The notes: a model not told the origin generated them from the sequence alone. A stretch of 42,790 nucleotides of DNA from GCA-2746795 sp964643965 (GCA_964643965.1 CAZXVH010000032.1:1-42790); one strand, 5' to 3'. Shown: positions 1 to 9,106, counted from the first letter of the stretch. A program made the numbers and translations.

Positions 1-9
1 CCACTGCCC

Positions 10-1122
10 CTACTGCCCTTCCTGCCAGACGCGCTCGAACTCTTCTACGAAGTAGCTGGCAAAAACGGGATCGTGGATGATGAGGGTGTTTTCGTCGTTG
101 CGGGAGTTGGCGCTTTCAGAAAAGTTGAAGGAGCCGAAGATCACTGTTTCCCGATCCAGGATGATCACTTTGTGGTGCATGACGCGGCGGTTGCCGTCTT
201 GACGCACCTGGATATTGGGCAGTTCTGAGATGCGCATAGGGCCATAGTAGCTGTATTCGCTGGAGGAACCAACCGTTTCAAAGACGCCGCGCACATCGAC
301 GCCGGCCGCAGCCCGAGCCAGCATCGCTTCCCCAATTTGTTCTGCCGTAAACGAGAAAGCCATGAACAAGATCTCTTCTTTGGCCTGGGATACCGCATCG
401 GCGATGATGGGCGCTACTTTAAGCTCAGGGCTGAAGTAGTTTTCTACGGCGACGCCCTCAATCGTTAATTGTTCCCGCGGGGTGTTTTGGGGGGAGGTGG
501 GGCCAAACTGCCGCTCGTCGGCCATTTCGTCCATTTCGGCGATATAGTTGGCCGCCAGGCGGGAGGAGTCGATGCGTACCAGATTGTTGTTGTTGCAGTA
601 GACGCCGTTGGTAGTGTAGTTGAGGGAGCCGGTATAGACGATGTGGCCGTCGATGATGATGAATTTATTGTGCATCAGGCCGCTGCGTTTGTCTTCGATG
701 ACGCTGAGGCCATTGCGGCGCAGACGGCGGATGGAGTCGAGGTCGCCGTTGTCTTCATCGGTGACGATGCGCACGGGGATACCCCGTTCTTTCAGGGTGA
801 TGAGGGCGTTGACGATGGGGGGCGCATCGAGGTCGTAGGCGGCGATGTCTACCTGGGTTTGGGCTTGCAGCAGGTCGGCAGCGATGAGGTCATCCAGGCC
901 GCCGGTGCGTTCTGCTTCAGGTGGGCAGTCGGGATCGGTGAAGTAGATTTCATACCAACTGCCGCTTCCCGGGGCGCGGGTAGGGGGCACGGCCGTTTTT
1001 CCCCAAGGTAGATCAATAACCGTGCCATCATCAAAGGTGATAGACACATCGCAGGCAGTGGTGATGGTTAAGAGCAGAAAAGCCAGGCTGAACAGGAGGA
1101 GTAAGCGGGCGGATGATTTCAT
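10..1122 (-). CDS. Phospholipase D-family lipoprotein (two HKD motifs)
   Basis: A 370-residue protein with a hydrophobic N-terminal signal and a Cys at residue 24 (TTAC, a weak lipobox), so probably lipid-anchored outside the membrane. Two HxKxxxxD motifs are visible: HNKFIIID at residue 151 followed by GSLNYT, and HHKVIILD at residue 316 followed by GSFNFSESA. Both are followed by the Ser/Asn element of the PLD superfamily, so both halves of the bilobal active site look intact. The family covers phospholipases and Nuc-like phosphodiesterases; the substrate cannot be told from sequence. The start codon overlaps the stop of the upstream gene as ATGA, implying translational coupling. Confidence 0.88.
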   Translation of the reverse strand: MKSSARLLLLFSLAFLLLTITTACDVSITFDDGTVIDLPWGKTAVPPTRAPGSGSWYEIYFTDPDCPPEAERTGGLDDLIAADLLQAQTQVDIAAYDLDAPPIVNALITLKERGIPVRIVTDEDNGDLDSIRRLRRNGLSVIEDKRSGLMHNKFIIIDGHIVYTGSLNYTTNGVYCNNNNLVRIDSSRLAANYIAEMDEMADERQFGPTSPQNTPREQLTIEGVAVENYFSPELKVAPIIADAVSQAKEEILFMAFSFTAEQIGEAMLARAAAGVDVRGVFETVGSSSEYSYYGPMRISELPNIQVRQDGNRRVMHHKVIILDRETVIFGSFNFSESANSRNDENTLIIHDPVFASYFVEEFERVWQEGQ

Positions 1123-1568
1123 TCTTCTTCGGTATCCCAGGTGAGTAGATGATAGAGCGCATTGAAGCTGTCTGGCGCGTTTGCCGGCCGGTCGGCGACG
1201 ACTTGGTGCAGGATGAATTCAGGTATGGCGGTGTAGGTGAGCGGTTCCAGGGCGGCGTTCAGCTCGGCGAGCGCCTGGTTAGCGCTGGCCTCGTCTAGCT
1301 GCGGCAGTTGGGGAGTGAGGCCGTCGATTTGACGCATAAGGCGGCGAACGGCCGTTACCGCTTCATCTATCATAGCTTCGGCTTCGTCATCGGGGAGAAC
1401 GGCCGTTTCTGCCACCACCTTGTGGACATGTCTACGCGCCCAGTTCATGAGGCGCTGCGCCTGGGAGTCATCCAGGTTTTTGCGCCAGCTGCTGCTTTCC
1501 AGCAGCCATTCTTCTGCCAGGCGGCGGCGGGCGGCGAGGGGATCGGGTTGGGCGTTTGATGTACTCAT
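1119..1568 (-). CDS. Small hypothetical protein coupled to the PLD lipoprotein
   Basis: A 149-residue soluble protein of unknown family. It is predicted mostly helical, with charged N-terminal helices (AARRRLAEEWLLESSSW) and no signal peptide, TM segment or recognised motif. Two AACGGCCGTT decamers lie in it, both read as TAV. Its stop overlaps the start of the PLD gene by ATGA, so the two are probably one transcript and the product may be a cytoplasmic partner of that gene. No function is assigned. Confidence 0.7.
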   Translation of the reverse strand: MSTSNAQPDPLAARRRLAEEWLLESSSWRKNLDDSQAQRLMNWARRHVHKVVAETAVLPDDEAEAMIDEAVTAVRRLMRQIDGLTPQLPQLDEASANQALAELNAALEPLTYTAIPEFILHQVVADRPANAPDSFNALYHLLTWDTEEE

Positions 1569-1668
1569 ACAGTGGCTAAACCTTAAAATTTAAAATAGGA
1601 TTTTGTCCCTCAATTTTAGCACAGAGTATTCGTGCGGGCAGATAACGGCCGATGCTGTTTGAGAAGTT

Positions 1669-1698
1669 TTGGCGAATAGTGGCAGTCGAGGGTACACT
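1669..1698 (+). promoter_or_regulatory. Candidate sigma70-type promoter for the SH3-domain gene
   Basis: TTGGCG at 1669-1674 and TACACT at 1693-1698 are separated by 18 bp, upstream of the start at 1717. The match is moderate; it lies in the divergent spacer between the leftward 1119-1568 gene and the rightward 1717 gene. Confidence 0.4.
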
Positions 1699-1716
1699 AT
1701 TTGCGGATAAATTTCT

Positions 1717-2643
1717 ATGAGAGTGAAACCAGCGGAACGAGTAAACGGCGCCTCAGTTAATCAGGCGGCGCCAGAGGGATTAGCGGACATGCCGTCAACT
1801 TTGTCTGGCGTCTGCCCTTATTTTGGCCTGGCAGATGATCCGCAAACCCGTTTGTTATTTGCCTCACCCGCGGGCTGCTGCCACCGGGTAGAGCCAGTGG
1901 CGCATGTCGCTCTGGATCACCAACAAACTGCTTGTTTAACGAGCGCCCATGTCATGTGCCCGGTATTTAAGCGGCCGGAATGGGATACGCTGCCCCCAGA
2001 TTTAATCTATCGTGATCCCGGCTCCCGCTCCCACCGTTTCTGGCCCTGGCTGGTAGTGGGGCTGGTGGGCCTGGCCTTGCTTTGGGGGGTGTTCTGGATA
2101 GGTGGTGACGGTGGCTTTTTGAATAGGATTGATTTGGAGCCAACGCCAGCCGCTGGCCTGGCAGTTGGTTTGCCCCTGCCCACCAAAACGACCACGCCGC
2201 CGCCCTCCAAAACGGCCGTTCCTACCGCCACTACGAAGCCGGCCACCCCTACCCATACCATGATTCCCTCGGCCACGGCGGAACCGTCTGCCACTCCTAC
2301 CAGTTTGCCCACAACCACCCCTTCCCGGACGCTGGCGCCAACCTATACCCCGGTCCCCACGGAAACGGCCGTTCCCTCCTGGCTGGGCGTCGTGAGTGTG
2401 GAGCGGTTAAATGTGCGTACGGGGCCGGGGATAGAGTATGAGGTATTGGCGACTGTTGATGAAGGCAGACAATTTGAATTGACGGGACGCCTGCGCAACA
2501 GCAGCTGGTGGCGTATTTGCTGTATAAATGGCGAATCGGGCTGGATTATTGCCGAAGCCATGGAAATACCGGAGGAGGCAGAAACGGCCGTTGTTATTGT
2601 GCCAGCGCCTACTTTAGCAGCCAGCCCCACCCCGGGGCAGTGA
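1717..2643 (+). CDS. Cys-rich domain, TM and SH3b protein
   Basis: A 308-residue membrane protein. Residues 30-90 form a small Cys/His-rich domain (GVCPYFGLADDPQTR, then CCH at 54-56, C73, C81), an arrangement I recognise from Chloroflexota proteins and which probably binds metal. One TM helix lies near 109-128. A long Thr/Pro-rich linker (about 140-220) leads to a C-terminal bacterial SH3 domain (VERLNVRTGPGIEYEVLA) that may bind peptidoglycan. The first ATG has no clear ribosome site; the ATG at 1789 follows AGAGGG and keeps the whole Cys domain, so it may be the true start. Three decamers occur in the linker and tail, all read as TAV. Confidence 0.8.
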   Translation: MRVKPAERVNGASVNQAAPEGLADMPSTLSGVCPYFGLADDPQTRLLFASPAGCCHRVEPVAHVALDHQQTACLTSAHVMCPVFKRPEWDTLPPDLIYRDPGSRSHRFWPWLVVGLVGLALLWGVFWIGGDGGFLNRIDLEPTPAAGLAVGLPLPTKTTTPPPSKTAVPTATTKPATPTHTMIPSATAEPSATPTSLPTTTPSRTLAPTYTPVPTETAVPSWLGVVSVERLNVRTGPGIEYEVLATVDEGRQFELTGRLRNSSWWRICCINGESGWIIAEAMEIPEEAETAVVIVPAPTLAASPTPGQ

Positions 2644-2645
2644 AC

Positions 2646-2677
2646 CAGTGGACAGTGGACAGTGAACAGTTTACAGT
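2646..2677. repeat. Heptamer repeat tract CAGTGGA/CAGTGAA/CAGTTTA
   Basis: Four heptamers (CAGTGGA, CAGTGGA, CAGTGAA, CAGTTTA) plus CAGT begin three bases after the SH3 gene's stop and run into the gap. The family is the same as the tract at 17220-17320, including the inverted CTGTAAA unit (reverse complement TTTACAG). Confidence 0.9.
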
Positions 2678-2777
2678 NNNNNNNNNNNNNNNNNNNNNNN
2701 NNNNNNNNNNNNNNNNNNNNNNNNNNNNNNNNNNNNNNNNNNNNNNNNNNNNNNNNNNNNNNNNNNNNNNNNNNNNN
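2678..2777. other. Assembly gap of 100 N
   Basis: Exactly 100 N, the usual placeholder for unknown length. It is flanked on the left by heptamer repeats and on the right by another loosely 7-bp pattern (AATCCTCAATACG), so the missing sequence is probably more tandem repeat between the convergent genes. Confidence 0.95.
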
Positions 2778-2788
2778 ATCCCCAATCC

Positions 2789-4195
2789 TCAATACGCCCC
2801 TTGGCCACGCATCACCACCCAGGGCGTTTTCAGCAAAATATAAATATCCATCCATAACGAGTAGTTCTGCACATAATAGATGTCGTCTTCAGCATGGAGG
2901 TGCATGGGCTTGTCGGCGCGGCCGTTTACTTGCCACCAGCCCGTCATCCCCTGCGGCACGGCGAAGCGTTTATGCTGCCACAAGTCGTATTGATCCAACA
3001 GCCAGGGCAACTCAGGGCGCGGCCCGACCAGGCTCATGTCGCCCAGCAAAACGTTGAATAACTGCGGCAGTTCATCCAGGCTGGTACGTCGGATAAAACG
3101 GCCGACTTTGGTGATGCGCGGATCATCGGGCCGTTTGTGAAAAATCTGGCCGGTTTCATCTTTTTCCGCCACCGCTTTTTGCAACTTCTCGGCGTTTTGT
3201 ACCATGGAGCGGAATTTATACATATGGAAGAAACGGCCGTTTTCTCCCACTCGTTTTTGCCTGAAAATCACTGGTCCCGGCGAATCCAGCTTAACCACCA
3301 GCGCAATCATCAACATAACAGGCAGGGAAACGAGCATGATCAAGGAGCCAAATATCAGGTCAAAAAGCCGTTTAACCAGGCGTTGATAATCATTCAGGAT
3401 GGGATCGCGCAAATTGATCATGGGAATTCCCCCAAAATCATCTACGGTGGCTCGATACAGAGTCAGGCTGAAATAATCGGGAACTACGCGCAGATTGATC
3501 GGCAGATCCGTTAAGCTGAAAACCAATTTATTCACTTCCCCGTAAGCGCGTCTGGGAAGCGCAATCACTACGTCATTAATCTGGTACTGTTTCACTACCT
3601 GCCTGGCGTCATTGATTTGGCCGAGAACCGGTAGATTGTGGCCATTGTCATTATCATCTAAATAACCAAACAGGCTTAATCCAGGCCAGGAATTCTGCTT
3701 AATCATCTCGCCCACGCGCAGACCCACTTCACCGGCGCCGATAATTAACACCCGCTTCTCATCAAAAGAGCGCAGTGGCCCCACTTTAAACCAGGCCCTG
3801 ATCAAAATACGCCACCCGATGAGGAAACACATGTCTAGCAGGACAAAAATGACAAATAACCAGCGGGAAAAATCTCGATAAACGAGATATAAAAATCCGG
3901 CAAAAAGGAGGGCGGCGAAACCGGTAGCCAGGGTGACTAACTGTAACTCATCGACAATTTTGTAGACGCGCCGTGGATCGTATACGGAAGCAAATAAAAA
4001 AGTGAGCATCCACAAAAATGGCACAATTGTGAAGAACACAAAGGGGACATCGATTTGTGCCACTGGTTGCAGTAGGGAAAGGTTACGGGGTAATTGTGTT
4101 CTGAGGGAGATAGCAATTAGAAGGGCGAGCAGCGTCAAAGAACCGTCTAATGCAATTGACAGAATGGCAAAGTTAACCCCGAATCGGCGAAACAT
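2789..4195 (-). CDS. Polyprenyl-phosphate sugar-1-phosphate transferase (WcaJ/WbaP type)
   Basis: A 468-residue initiating enzyme of exopolysaccharide or O-unit synthesis: it moves a sugar-1-phosphate from a nucleotide sugar to undecaprenyl phosphate at the inner membrane. Four or five N-terminal TM helices (residues 10-125) precede a CoA-binding-like domain with VLIIGAGEVGLRVGEMI. A further TM helix (about 285-305) leads into the catalytic bacterial sugar transferase domain with KRLFDLIFG, KLDSPGPVIFRQKRVG, MYKFRSM, RRTSLDELPQLFNVL, DMSLVGPRPE and GMTGWWQVNGR. Length and order are typical of the full-length family. AGGAGG precedes the ATG. Only this glycan gene is present, so the sugar and polymer are unknown. 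Confidence 0.93.
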   Translation of the reverse strand: MFRRFGVNFAILSIALDGSLTLLALLIAISLRTQLPRNLSLLQPVAQIDVPFVFFTIVPFLWMLTFLFASVYDPRRVYKIVDELQLVTLATGFAALLFAGFLYLVYRDFSRWLFVIFVLLDMCFLIGWRILIRAWFKVGPLRSFDEKRVLIIGAGEVGLRVGEMIKQNSWPGLSLFGYLDDNDNGHNLPVLGQINDARQVVKQYQINDVVIALPRRAYGEVNKLVFSLTDLPINLRVVPDYFSLTLYRATVDDFGGIPMINLRDPILNDYQRLVKRLFDLIFGSLIMLVSLPVMLMIALVVKLDSPGPVIFRQKRVGENGRFFHMYKFRSMVQNAEKLQKAVAEKDETGQIFHKRPDDPRITKVGRFIRRTSLDELPQLFNVLLGDMSLVGPRPELPWLLDQYDLWQHKRFAVPQGMTGWWQVNGRADKPMHLHAEDDIYYVQNYSLWMDIYILLKTPWVVMRGQGAY

Positions 4196-4289
4196 GTATT
4201 CCTCCTACTTGTTGATGCGGCCAGCCGACTATGTGGTTCGTTAATTTCTGGCTTTAGACATTAGGGAAAACCCCCATAGTAAGCTCAAT

Positions 4290-4318
4290 ATTATAAAGAA
4301 GGTGGTTCTATTTGCCTA
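4290..4318 (-). promoter_or_regulatory. Candidate promoter for the sugar transferase gene
   Basis: On the minus strand TAGGCA (4318-4313) and a perfect TATAAT (4295-4290) are 17 bp apart, about 95 bp before the start at 4195. No other feature was seen in the 4196-4387 spacer. Confidence 0.5.
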
Positions 4319-4387
4319 ATATTTTCAGAGAATAGGAGGCTGGCGTTATACAGAGTGGGGGCGGAGAAGAATTTCAGCTGCCCTGAT

Positions 4388-5326
4388 TTAGGGAATTGGC
4401 GCCTTAATTTGATCGAGAACGCTCTGGAGTTCTGGCGACAGTTCGGCGGTAAAGGTGAGTTCTGCGTCGTCTGACGGCCGTTTGAAGGTGAGTTCGGCGG
4501 CATGGAGAAAGTGGCGTTTTAACTGGGGGAAGCTGCGTTTGCGCCGGCCGTAAATATGGTCGCTGACGATGGGATAACCCACATAAGCCAGGTGGACGCG
4601 AATCTGGTGGGTGCGGCCGGTGAGCGGGTAGCAGTGAACCAGGGTGAAATTGTCATAGGTAACGGCCGTTTCATACCGGGTTTGCGCTTCGCGGGCAGTG
4701 GCTGAAACATGCTCCCCGATGACCGCCATCTTCTTGCGCTGCCGGGGGTCGCGACCAATAGGGGCGTCGATGAGCGCCGCCGGCGGCTGGATTTGCCCTT
4801 CCACCAGCGCCACATACTTTTTATGGATAGTGCGCTCTTTGAACTGCTGCTGCATGGTTTGCAATGCCTGCTCATTTTTAGCCACCACAATCAGACCAGA
4901 GGTATATTTGTCCAGCCGATGGACAATGCCCGGCCGCTGGCTGGAGTCGACGCCTTCCATATCTGGGCAGTAATGGAGAATGGCGTTAACCAGGGTGCCT
5001 GTTTCATTGCCTACTGAGGGATGCACCACCATACCCGCCGGTTTGTTGATCAGGAAAATATCGTCATCTTCATAACGAATATCAAGAGGGATCTCTTCGG
5101 CGATCAAACCGCTCTCTACCACTTCCGGCAAAACGGCCGTTACCCGTTCTCCCCCCGCTAATTTCTGGCTGGCTTTGGTAGAACGGCCGTCTACCAATAC
5201 CGCCCCTTCTTTAATGAGACGCTGCCACTGCATCCGCGAAAGGTCGGGCAGGGCGTCGGAAAGGGCGCGGTCCAGCCGTTCACCGGGGGCGTCTAACGTG
5301 ATTTCAATTGGCTGGCTGCTCATCAT
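4388..5326 (-). CDS. rluD: RluD-family 23S rRNA pseudouridine synthase
   Basis: A 312-residue protein with an N-terminal S4 RNA-binding domain (about 14-70: GERLDRALSDALPDLSR...GAVLVDGR) and a RluA/RluD catalytic domain. The signature HRLDKYTSGLIVVAK carries the catalytic Asp at 139; the usual HRLDKDTSGL has Asp where this one has Tyr, next to but not at the nucleophile. INKPAGMVVHPS and LTGRTHQIRVHL are also present. The family makes pseudouridines in helix 69 of 23S rRNA (RluD) or related sites; exact specificity is inferred. The start overlaps the end of lspA by 23 bp; a second ATG three bases in (5323) is equally possible. The lspA-rluD order is widely conserved in bacteria. Confidence 0.92.
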   Translation of the reverse strand: MMSSQPIEITLDAPGERLDRALSDALPDLSRMQWQRLIKEGAVLVDGRSTKASQKLAGGERVTAVLPEVVESGLIAEEIPLDIRYEDDDIFLINKPAGMVVHPSVGNETGTLVNAILHYCPDMEGVDSSQRPGIVHRLDKYTSGLIVVAKNEQALQTMQQQFKERTIHKKYVALVEGQIQPPAALIDAPIGRDPRQRKKMAVIGEHVSATAREAQTRYETAVTYDNFTLVHCYPLTGRTHQIRVHLAYVGYPIVSDHIYGRRKRSFPQLKRHFLHAAELTFKRPSDDAELTFTAELSPELQSVLDQIKAPIP

Positions 5327-5885
5327 GCTGCTCCCTGACTGCCGCTGTTTTGTTAGCTTCTTCGGCGGCTGCTTTTAAGAGCTTCTCTTCGCGCCACATC
5401 AACCAGGCCAACGTCAACGCCCCAAAAACAACCGCCATATCGGCCACGTTAAAAACTGGCCAGGGGCCAAAATCGAGAAAATCAGTGACATATCCCTGGC
5501 GCAGCCGGTCGATGAGATTGCCCAGAGCGCCGCCCAAAATAACGCCTAAAATAATGCGCAGGGCGATGTGACCGCTGGGCAGGCTGTAGTTGTAATAAAA
5601 GAGAACGGCCGTTACCACCAGGGCTACCAGGGCAAAAATCATGCTGCCGCCGGAAAACAGGCCAAAGGCGATGCCCGTATTGCCAATGTGAGTGATCTGG
5701 AAAAAAGGGGCCAACCATTCCAGCGGCATCCAACTGCTGTTATAAGGCACAGTGGCTTCAATGGCGTATTTACTCGCTTGATCCAGAATGAGGATAAACA
5801 AGGCCACCAGCAGCATGATAGACATTTGTTTCCAGGAAGCGCGTTGTTCTGGTAGGTCTGGTTTGTTTACATTTTCTTCAGTCAT
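5304..5885 (-). CDS. lspA: Lipoprotein signal peptidase II
   Basis: A 193-residue polytopic inner-membrane aspartyl protease that cleaves prolipoproteins before the lipidated Cys. Four TM helices are visible. Conserved elements are LDQASK (D35), GNTGIAFGLF (N69), GNLIDR (catalytic D126) and FNVADMAV (catalytic D149). The C-terminal tail of about 25 hydrophilic residues overlaps the start of rluD. The window encodes at least one clear LspA client, the lipoprotein at 18745-20772. A TGG-TACAAT extended -10 lies about 40 bp upstream on the minus strand. Confidence 0.96.
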   Translation of the reverse strand: MTEENVNKPDLPEQRASWKQMSIMLLVALFILILDQASKYAIEATVPYNSSWMPLEWLAPFFQITHIGNTGIAFGLFSGGSMIFALVALVVTAVLFYYNYSLPSGHIALRIILGVILGGALGNLIDRLRQGYVTDFLDFGPWPVFNVADMAVVFGALTLAWLMWREEKLLKAAAEEANKTAAVREQHDEQPAN

Positions 5886-6060
5886 AGGGTGTTTTTACGT
5901 CCGTGAAATTTTCAGGCCATTGTACCAGGGGCCAGTCGCCCAGGCGAACGCTTCTATACAAATACAAAGATGCGGCGCATGGGAGGTAGAAGCGAGGAAA
6001 GATGGCATTTTTTCTCTAACTCTCTGTGTCACGCTGTGTCTCTTCTCTTCACTCAGATTT

Positions 6061-8844
6061 TTACGGCCGGACAATAGGGGTCAGTTGTACCGCGTCGGCC
6101 GTTTCCCCATTCACAGTTTGCACTGGTAGGCGACGGCCGTTTTCCGCCACATACAGGCCCACTTCCAACCCATATTCGCCCGGTTCCGCCTCGTCTGGCA
6201 GCATAATTTGATACGAATCGACCACCACCTCGCCTGGCAGCCAGCGGGAAGTGGGATAACTGTTTTGTTGGGGCATCACATCTTGCTGCCAGGCGCAGCA
6301 AGTTCCATCTGGATGCAGGACGTGCGCAAAAACGGTGTAATCAGCAGCGGGCGTGGATTGCGCCTGCCAGATAAGATCAAGGAGATACCCATCGATAGTT
6401 GGCTCTAAATTGTAGCCCAACAGCGTAATCTCATTGCCAAACGTACCGCCCAACCGGTTTGTGAAAGGCGGCGGCGTAAAAAGACGTTCCATCTGTGTTA
6501 CGGTGATCCAGCCTAAATCCTGCTTGAAAATGGCTTCATCGGCGCTGTCAAAGAGGCGCAGTTGCAAATGGTATTCGCCGTCATTCAAATTTTCTGGCAG
6601 CGGCATCGAGATATTATCAATGAGGAACTGGGGCGTCTGCCAGCTTGCAAATGGATACGTGCCGTGATTGGGTTGGGTTACGCCTAAAATATGGCCGGTA
6701 TTGTCCCGTTTATACAGTTCCAGGCGGGTCGTCAGAGGAGCTTGCTGCTTTGTCGCCAGCCACCACAGGGAGACAGTCACCGGTTCGCCAGTGGTCAGCT
6801 CTTTCTGGCCCATTTGATAACCAAGCAGTTCCAGGCCGGGCTGCACTTCTTTGCCCACTGTCACCGGTGGCCGGGGCAGCGGCTCAGGCGGTTTTCCGAC
6901 TGAAACCGGGGCGTTTTTAATGAGGAAACTGTCGCCGGCGTAACGGCCGTTTTCATCCAAAACCGGCAGTCGCTTTCCGGTATCCGGGTTGAAAAAGCCA
7001 ATACGCACATGATAGCTGCCGGGCGGGGCGCCGGTGGCTACCGGCAGCGCTACGCGCTGCACCACCACTTCCCCTGGCTGCCACTGCCCTGATGGATAGG
7101 CAAAGCCATCTGCCTGGCTCCAGCGGTGGCCCCAGGCGTCTTCTAAATGCACAAACGGCGTGTATTCCCCCTCTGGCGCTTCCTCGATGCGCCAATAAAG
7201 CGTCACCGGCATCGTCTCGCCGGCGGCGGCCGTTTCTACCTCATAGCCCAACAGCGTCACCGCATTGCCAAACTGGATCGACTGTGGATTAGGCGGCGCC
7301 ATTTCTGGCGGGGCGCCCAGTTGGTACACTACAAACGCCTCGCTGTTATAGACGCGCTCCGCCGTCGCCAAAAACGGTTCAGCCCAGACGGGCAGTGGGC
7401 TGTTGTGCGTGAAGATGTAAAGGGCGGGACCGGCGGCAGGCAAGACCAACGCTTTGCTTTGCGGCAACCATTTGAGGCTGTCATAGGCGCTGCTCAGAAA
7501 GGCGATGGTCGGCGGCTGATAATATTTGGCGGCCACGTAAACAGGCTGGTCGATCAGAGATTGCTCGTTTAGGAAGGGGGCAACGGCCGTTAAATCTCCA
7601 TCCGTCTCGTAAAACAGGGCGGCGTCCGTACCCCATTCCTGAAAATAAGTTTGCGCCGTAAACACGCCTTCCACCAGTAAAAAGATGAGCGTCACCGTCA
7701 GGAAGCCGCGCGTCATCAATTCGGGGCGCTGGTAACGTTCGGCCATTTCCGCCAGCAGCCAGCCCATCCCTTTGGCCGGCAAATAAAAAAGAAACGGCAG
7801 CAGGCCAATGGCCCGCAGGTTGCTGGGTAAAATCTCCTGGGTGGCCAGGGCAGTGGGCAAAATCATGATGAATGGCGCCGTCAGCAGTAAAAGCGTCGCC
7901 GAGCGCTGCCAATCGCAACGCAGCCGTTTCCAGGCCGTCAGCAGCGCCACCCAGCCCATCACCAGCAGCGCCCCCCACAACAAGCTGAATAACGGCCGTT
8001 CCGGTACATTGAAGCGAATATACGGATCGCCGCGCAGGAAAAACATTTCCAACGCCCGCAGATAACCGACCAAGGGGGTTAGCCCGGTTTCGCCCGCGCC
8101 CACCTGATCGATGCGCACCCAAAATGCTGCCGGCTGCGCCACAAAATAGCTGAGCAAGGGAGAGAGAATCAGGAGGGCAGTAACGGCCGTTACCGCCAGT
8201 TGACTCCAGCGTAAGCGCCACTGCGCCCGGCTCAACAGCAGCGGCAGCAGCGCCGTTAACAGCAGCAGTGGAAACAGCCGCGCCGCTAAATAGGTATACG
8301 CCGTTAAACCAAGAAACAGACCGGCCACCACCAGCCAGCGCCATTGACCGCGTCGTACACCCCGGAACAAGGCAGCCACCGTTAATGCTTGCAGCAGCGG
8401 CTGTGTAATGGCCCGAAAACCCAGCCGGCTAAACAGCAAATGCCAAAAGCTGACCGCCAACAGAGCCGCCGCCAGCAAAGCGACCTGGCGCGAAAGACCC
8501 AGTTCCCGCCCCAACCAATACGTGGTCGCCACCAACAGCAGCCCGGTAAATGCTGCCGTCAACCGTAGCGTAAACAGTGATTCGCCTACCAGCCGCATCA
8601 AACCGCCGGCGGCATAGAAAAACAAAACTTCTTTACCCGTATAACTTTCAATGAAAATGGGTTGGCTCTGGCCCCGGCCGATTTCGGCGGCCAGAATGGC
8701 GTTGGCTGCCTCATCATAATGCAAGCCTGGCGGTATGTCTGGCAGGGCATGGAAACGCAGAACGGCTGCCAGCAGCAAACAGAGCAGCAAAACTACCAAT
8801 GTCTGGGTTCGTGAAATAGGGACCATTGTGTATGTGTATGCCAT
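6061..8844 (-). CDS. GT39-type membrane glycosyltransferase with extracellular beta-domains
   Basis: A 927-residue protein. Residues 12-430 form a polytopic GT-C module like dolichyl-phosphate-mannose protein mannosyltransferases: after the first TM helix comes PPGLHYDEAANAI with D44-E45 in the expected loop, then about ten more TM helices. Residues 430-927 are extracytoplasmic and hold three related beta-rich domains. They share G-(N)-x-VTLLGYE / LELLGYQ / ITLLGYN openings and W-x-PGEVV turns. The donor is probably a polyprenyl-linked sugar and the acceptor a protein or glycan outside the membrane; this is inferred from the fold. A second ATG at 8826 (residue 7) is an alternative start. Four decamers fall in the gene. 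Confidence 0.85.
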   Translation of the reverse strand: MAYTYTMVPISRTQTLVVLLLCLLLAAVLRFHALPDIPPGLHYDEAANAILAAEIGRGQSQPIFIESYTGKEVLFFYAAGGLMRLVGESLFTLRLTAAFTGLLLVATTYWLGRELGLSRQVALLAAALLAVSFWHLLFSRLGFRAITQPLLQALTVAALFRGVRRGQWRWLVVAGLFLGLTAYTYLAARLFPLLLLTALLPLLLSRAQWRLRWSQLAVTAVTALLILSPLLSYFVAQPAAFWVRIDQVGAGETGLTPLVGYLRALEMFFLRGDPYIRFNVPERPLFSLLWGALLVMGWVALLTAWKRLRCDWQRSATLLLLTAPFIMILPTALATQEILPSNLRAIGLLPFLFYLPAKGMGWLLAEMAERYQRPELMTRGFLTVTLIFLLVEGVFTAQTYFQEWGTDAALFYETDGDLTAVAPFLNEQSLIDQPVYVAAKYYQPPTIAFLSSAYDSLKWLPQSKALVLPAAGPALYIFTHNSPLPVWAEPFLATAERVYNSEAFVVYQLGAPPEMAPPNPQSIQFGNAVTLLGYEVETAAAGETMPVTLYWRIEEAPEGEYTPFVHLEDAWGHRWSQADGFAYPSGQWQPGEVVVQRVALPVATGAPPGSYHVRIGFFNPDTGKRLPVLDENGRYAGDSFLIKNAPVSVGKPPEPLPRPPVTVGKEVQPGLELLGYQMGQKELTTGEPVTVSLWWLATKQQAPLTTRLELYKRDNTGHILGVTQPNHGTYPFASWQTPQFLIDNISMPLPENLNDGEYHLQLRLFDSADEAIFKQDLGWITVTQMERLFTPPPFTNRLGGTFGNEITLLGYNLEPTIDGYLLDLIWQAQSTPAADYTVFAHVLHPDGTCCAWQQDVMPQQNSYPTSRWLPGEVVVDSYQIMLPDEAEPGEYGLEVGLYVAENGRRLPVQTVNGETADAVQLTPIVRP

Positions 8845-9056
8845 AGGCGGAATTTTAACGCCGGATGGCTGGTTAGTCGATTGACGCAGCCAACAATGTG
8901 AAAAATATCACAAGCGTATGTTTTGCGTATAGTAGGCGTAGGAGCGGCGTAGAGACAGGCGTATAGCTTGTGTCATAGAATAGTAGGCGAAGGGTAAAAT
9001 CTCTTCTTCTTCTCCTCCTTTTAACGAGAGTCAGGTTTCGGCGTTCCTGGCTCTCC

Positions 9057-9090
9057 AAAAAATCCCGGGCTGGCTTGAAAAAGCCAGCCC
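9057..9090 (-). terminator. Minus-strand intrinsic terminator-like hairpin in a divergent spacer
   Basis: The stem GGGCTGGCTT (9067-9076) pairs perfectly with AAGCCAGCCC (9081-9090) around a 4-nt loop. Read leftward it is followed by GGGA and six T. No leftward gene ends here, so it would act on antisense transcripts from murJ or as an attenuator in the 5' leader of the leftward GT39 gene. A second hairpin (GAGAGTCAGG/CCTGGCTCTC, about 9026-9055) sits next to it. Confidence 0.6.
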
Positions 9091-9106
9091 GTTAACGTTT
9101 TAAAGG

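Noticed and set aside
469..1011. A long open frame on the plus strand opposite the PLD lipoprotein gene
   Set aside because: Its translation is low in complexity (Val/Gly/Asp-rich) and lies wholly opposite a gene with two intact HKD motifs.
7481..8344. A 287-codon frame on the minus strand inside the glycosyltransferase gene
   Set aside because: It lies in another frame of a well-supported membrane protein; its Gly/Ala/Arg-rich translation shows no family motifs.
8873..9058. A 61-codon minus-strand gene upstream of the glycosyltransferase
   Set aside because: Arg-rich translation without motif; the interval is better explained as a leader with hairpins.
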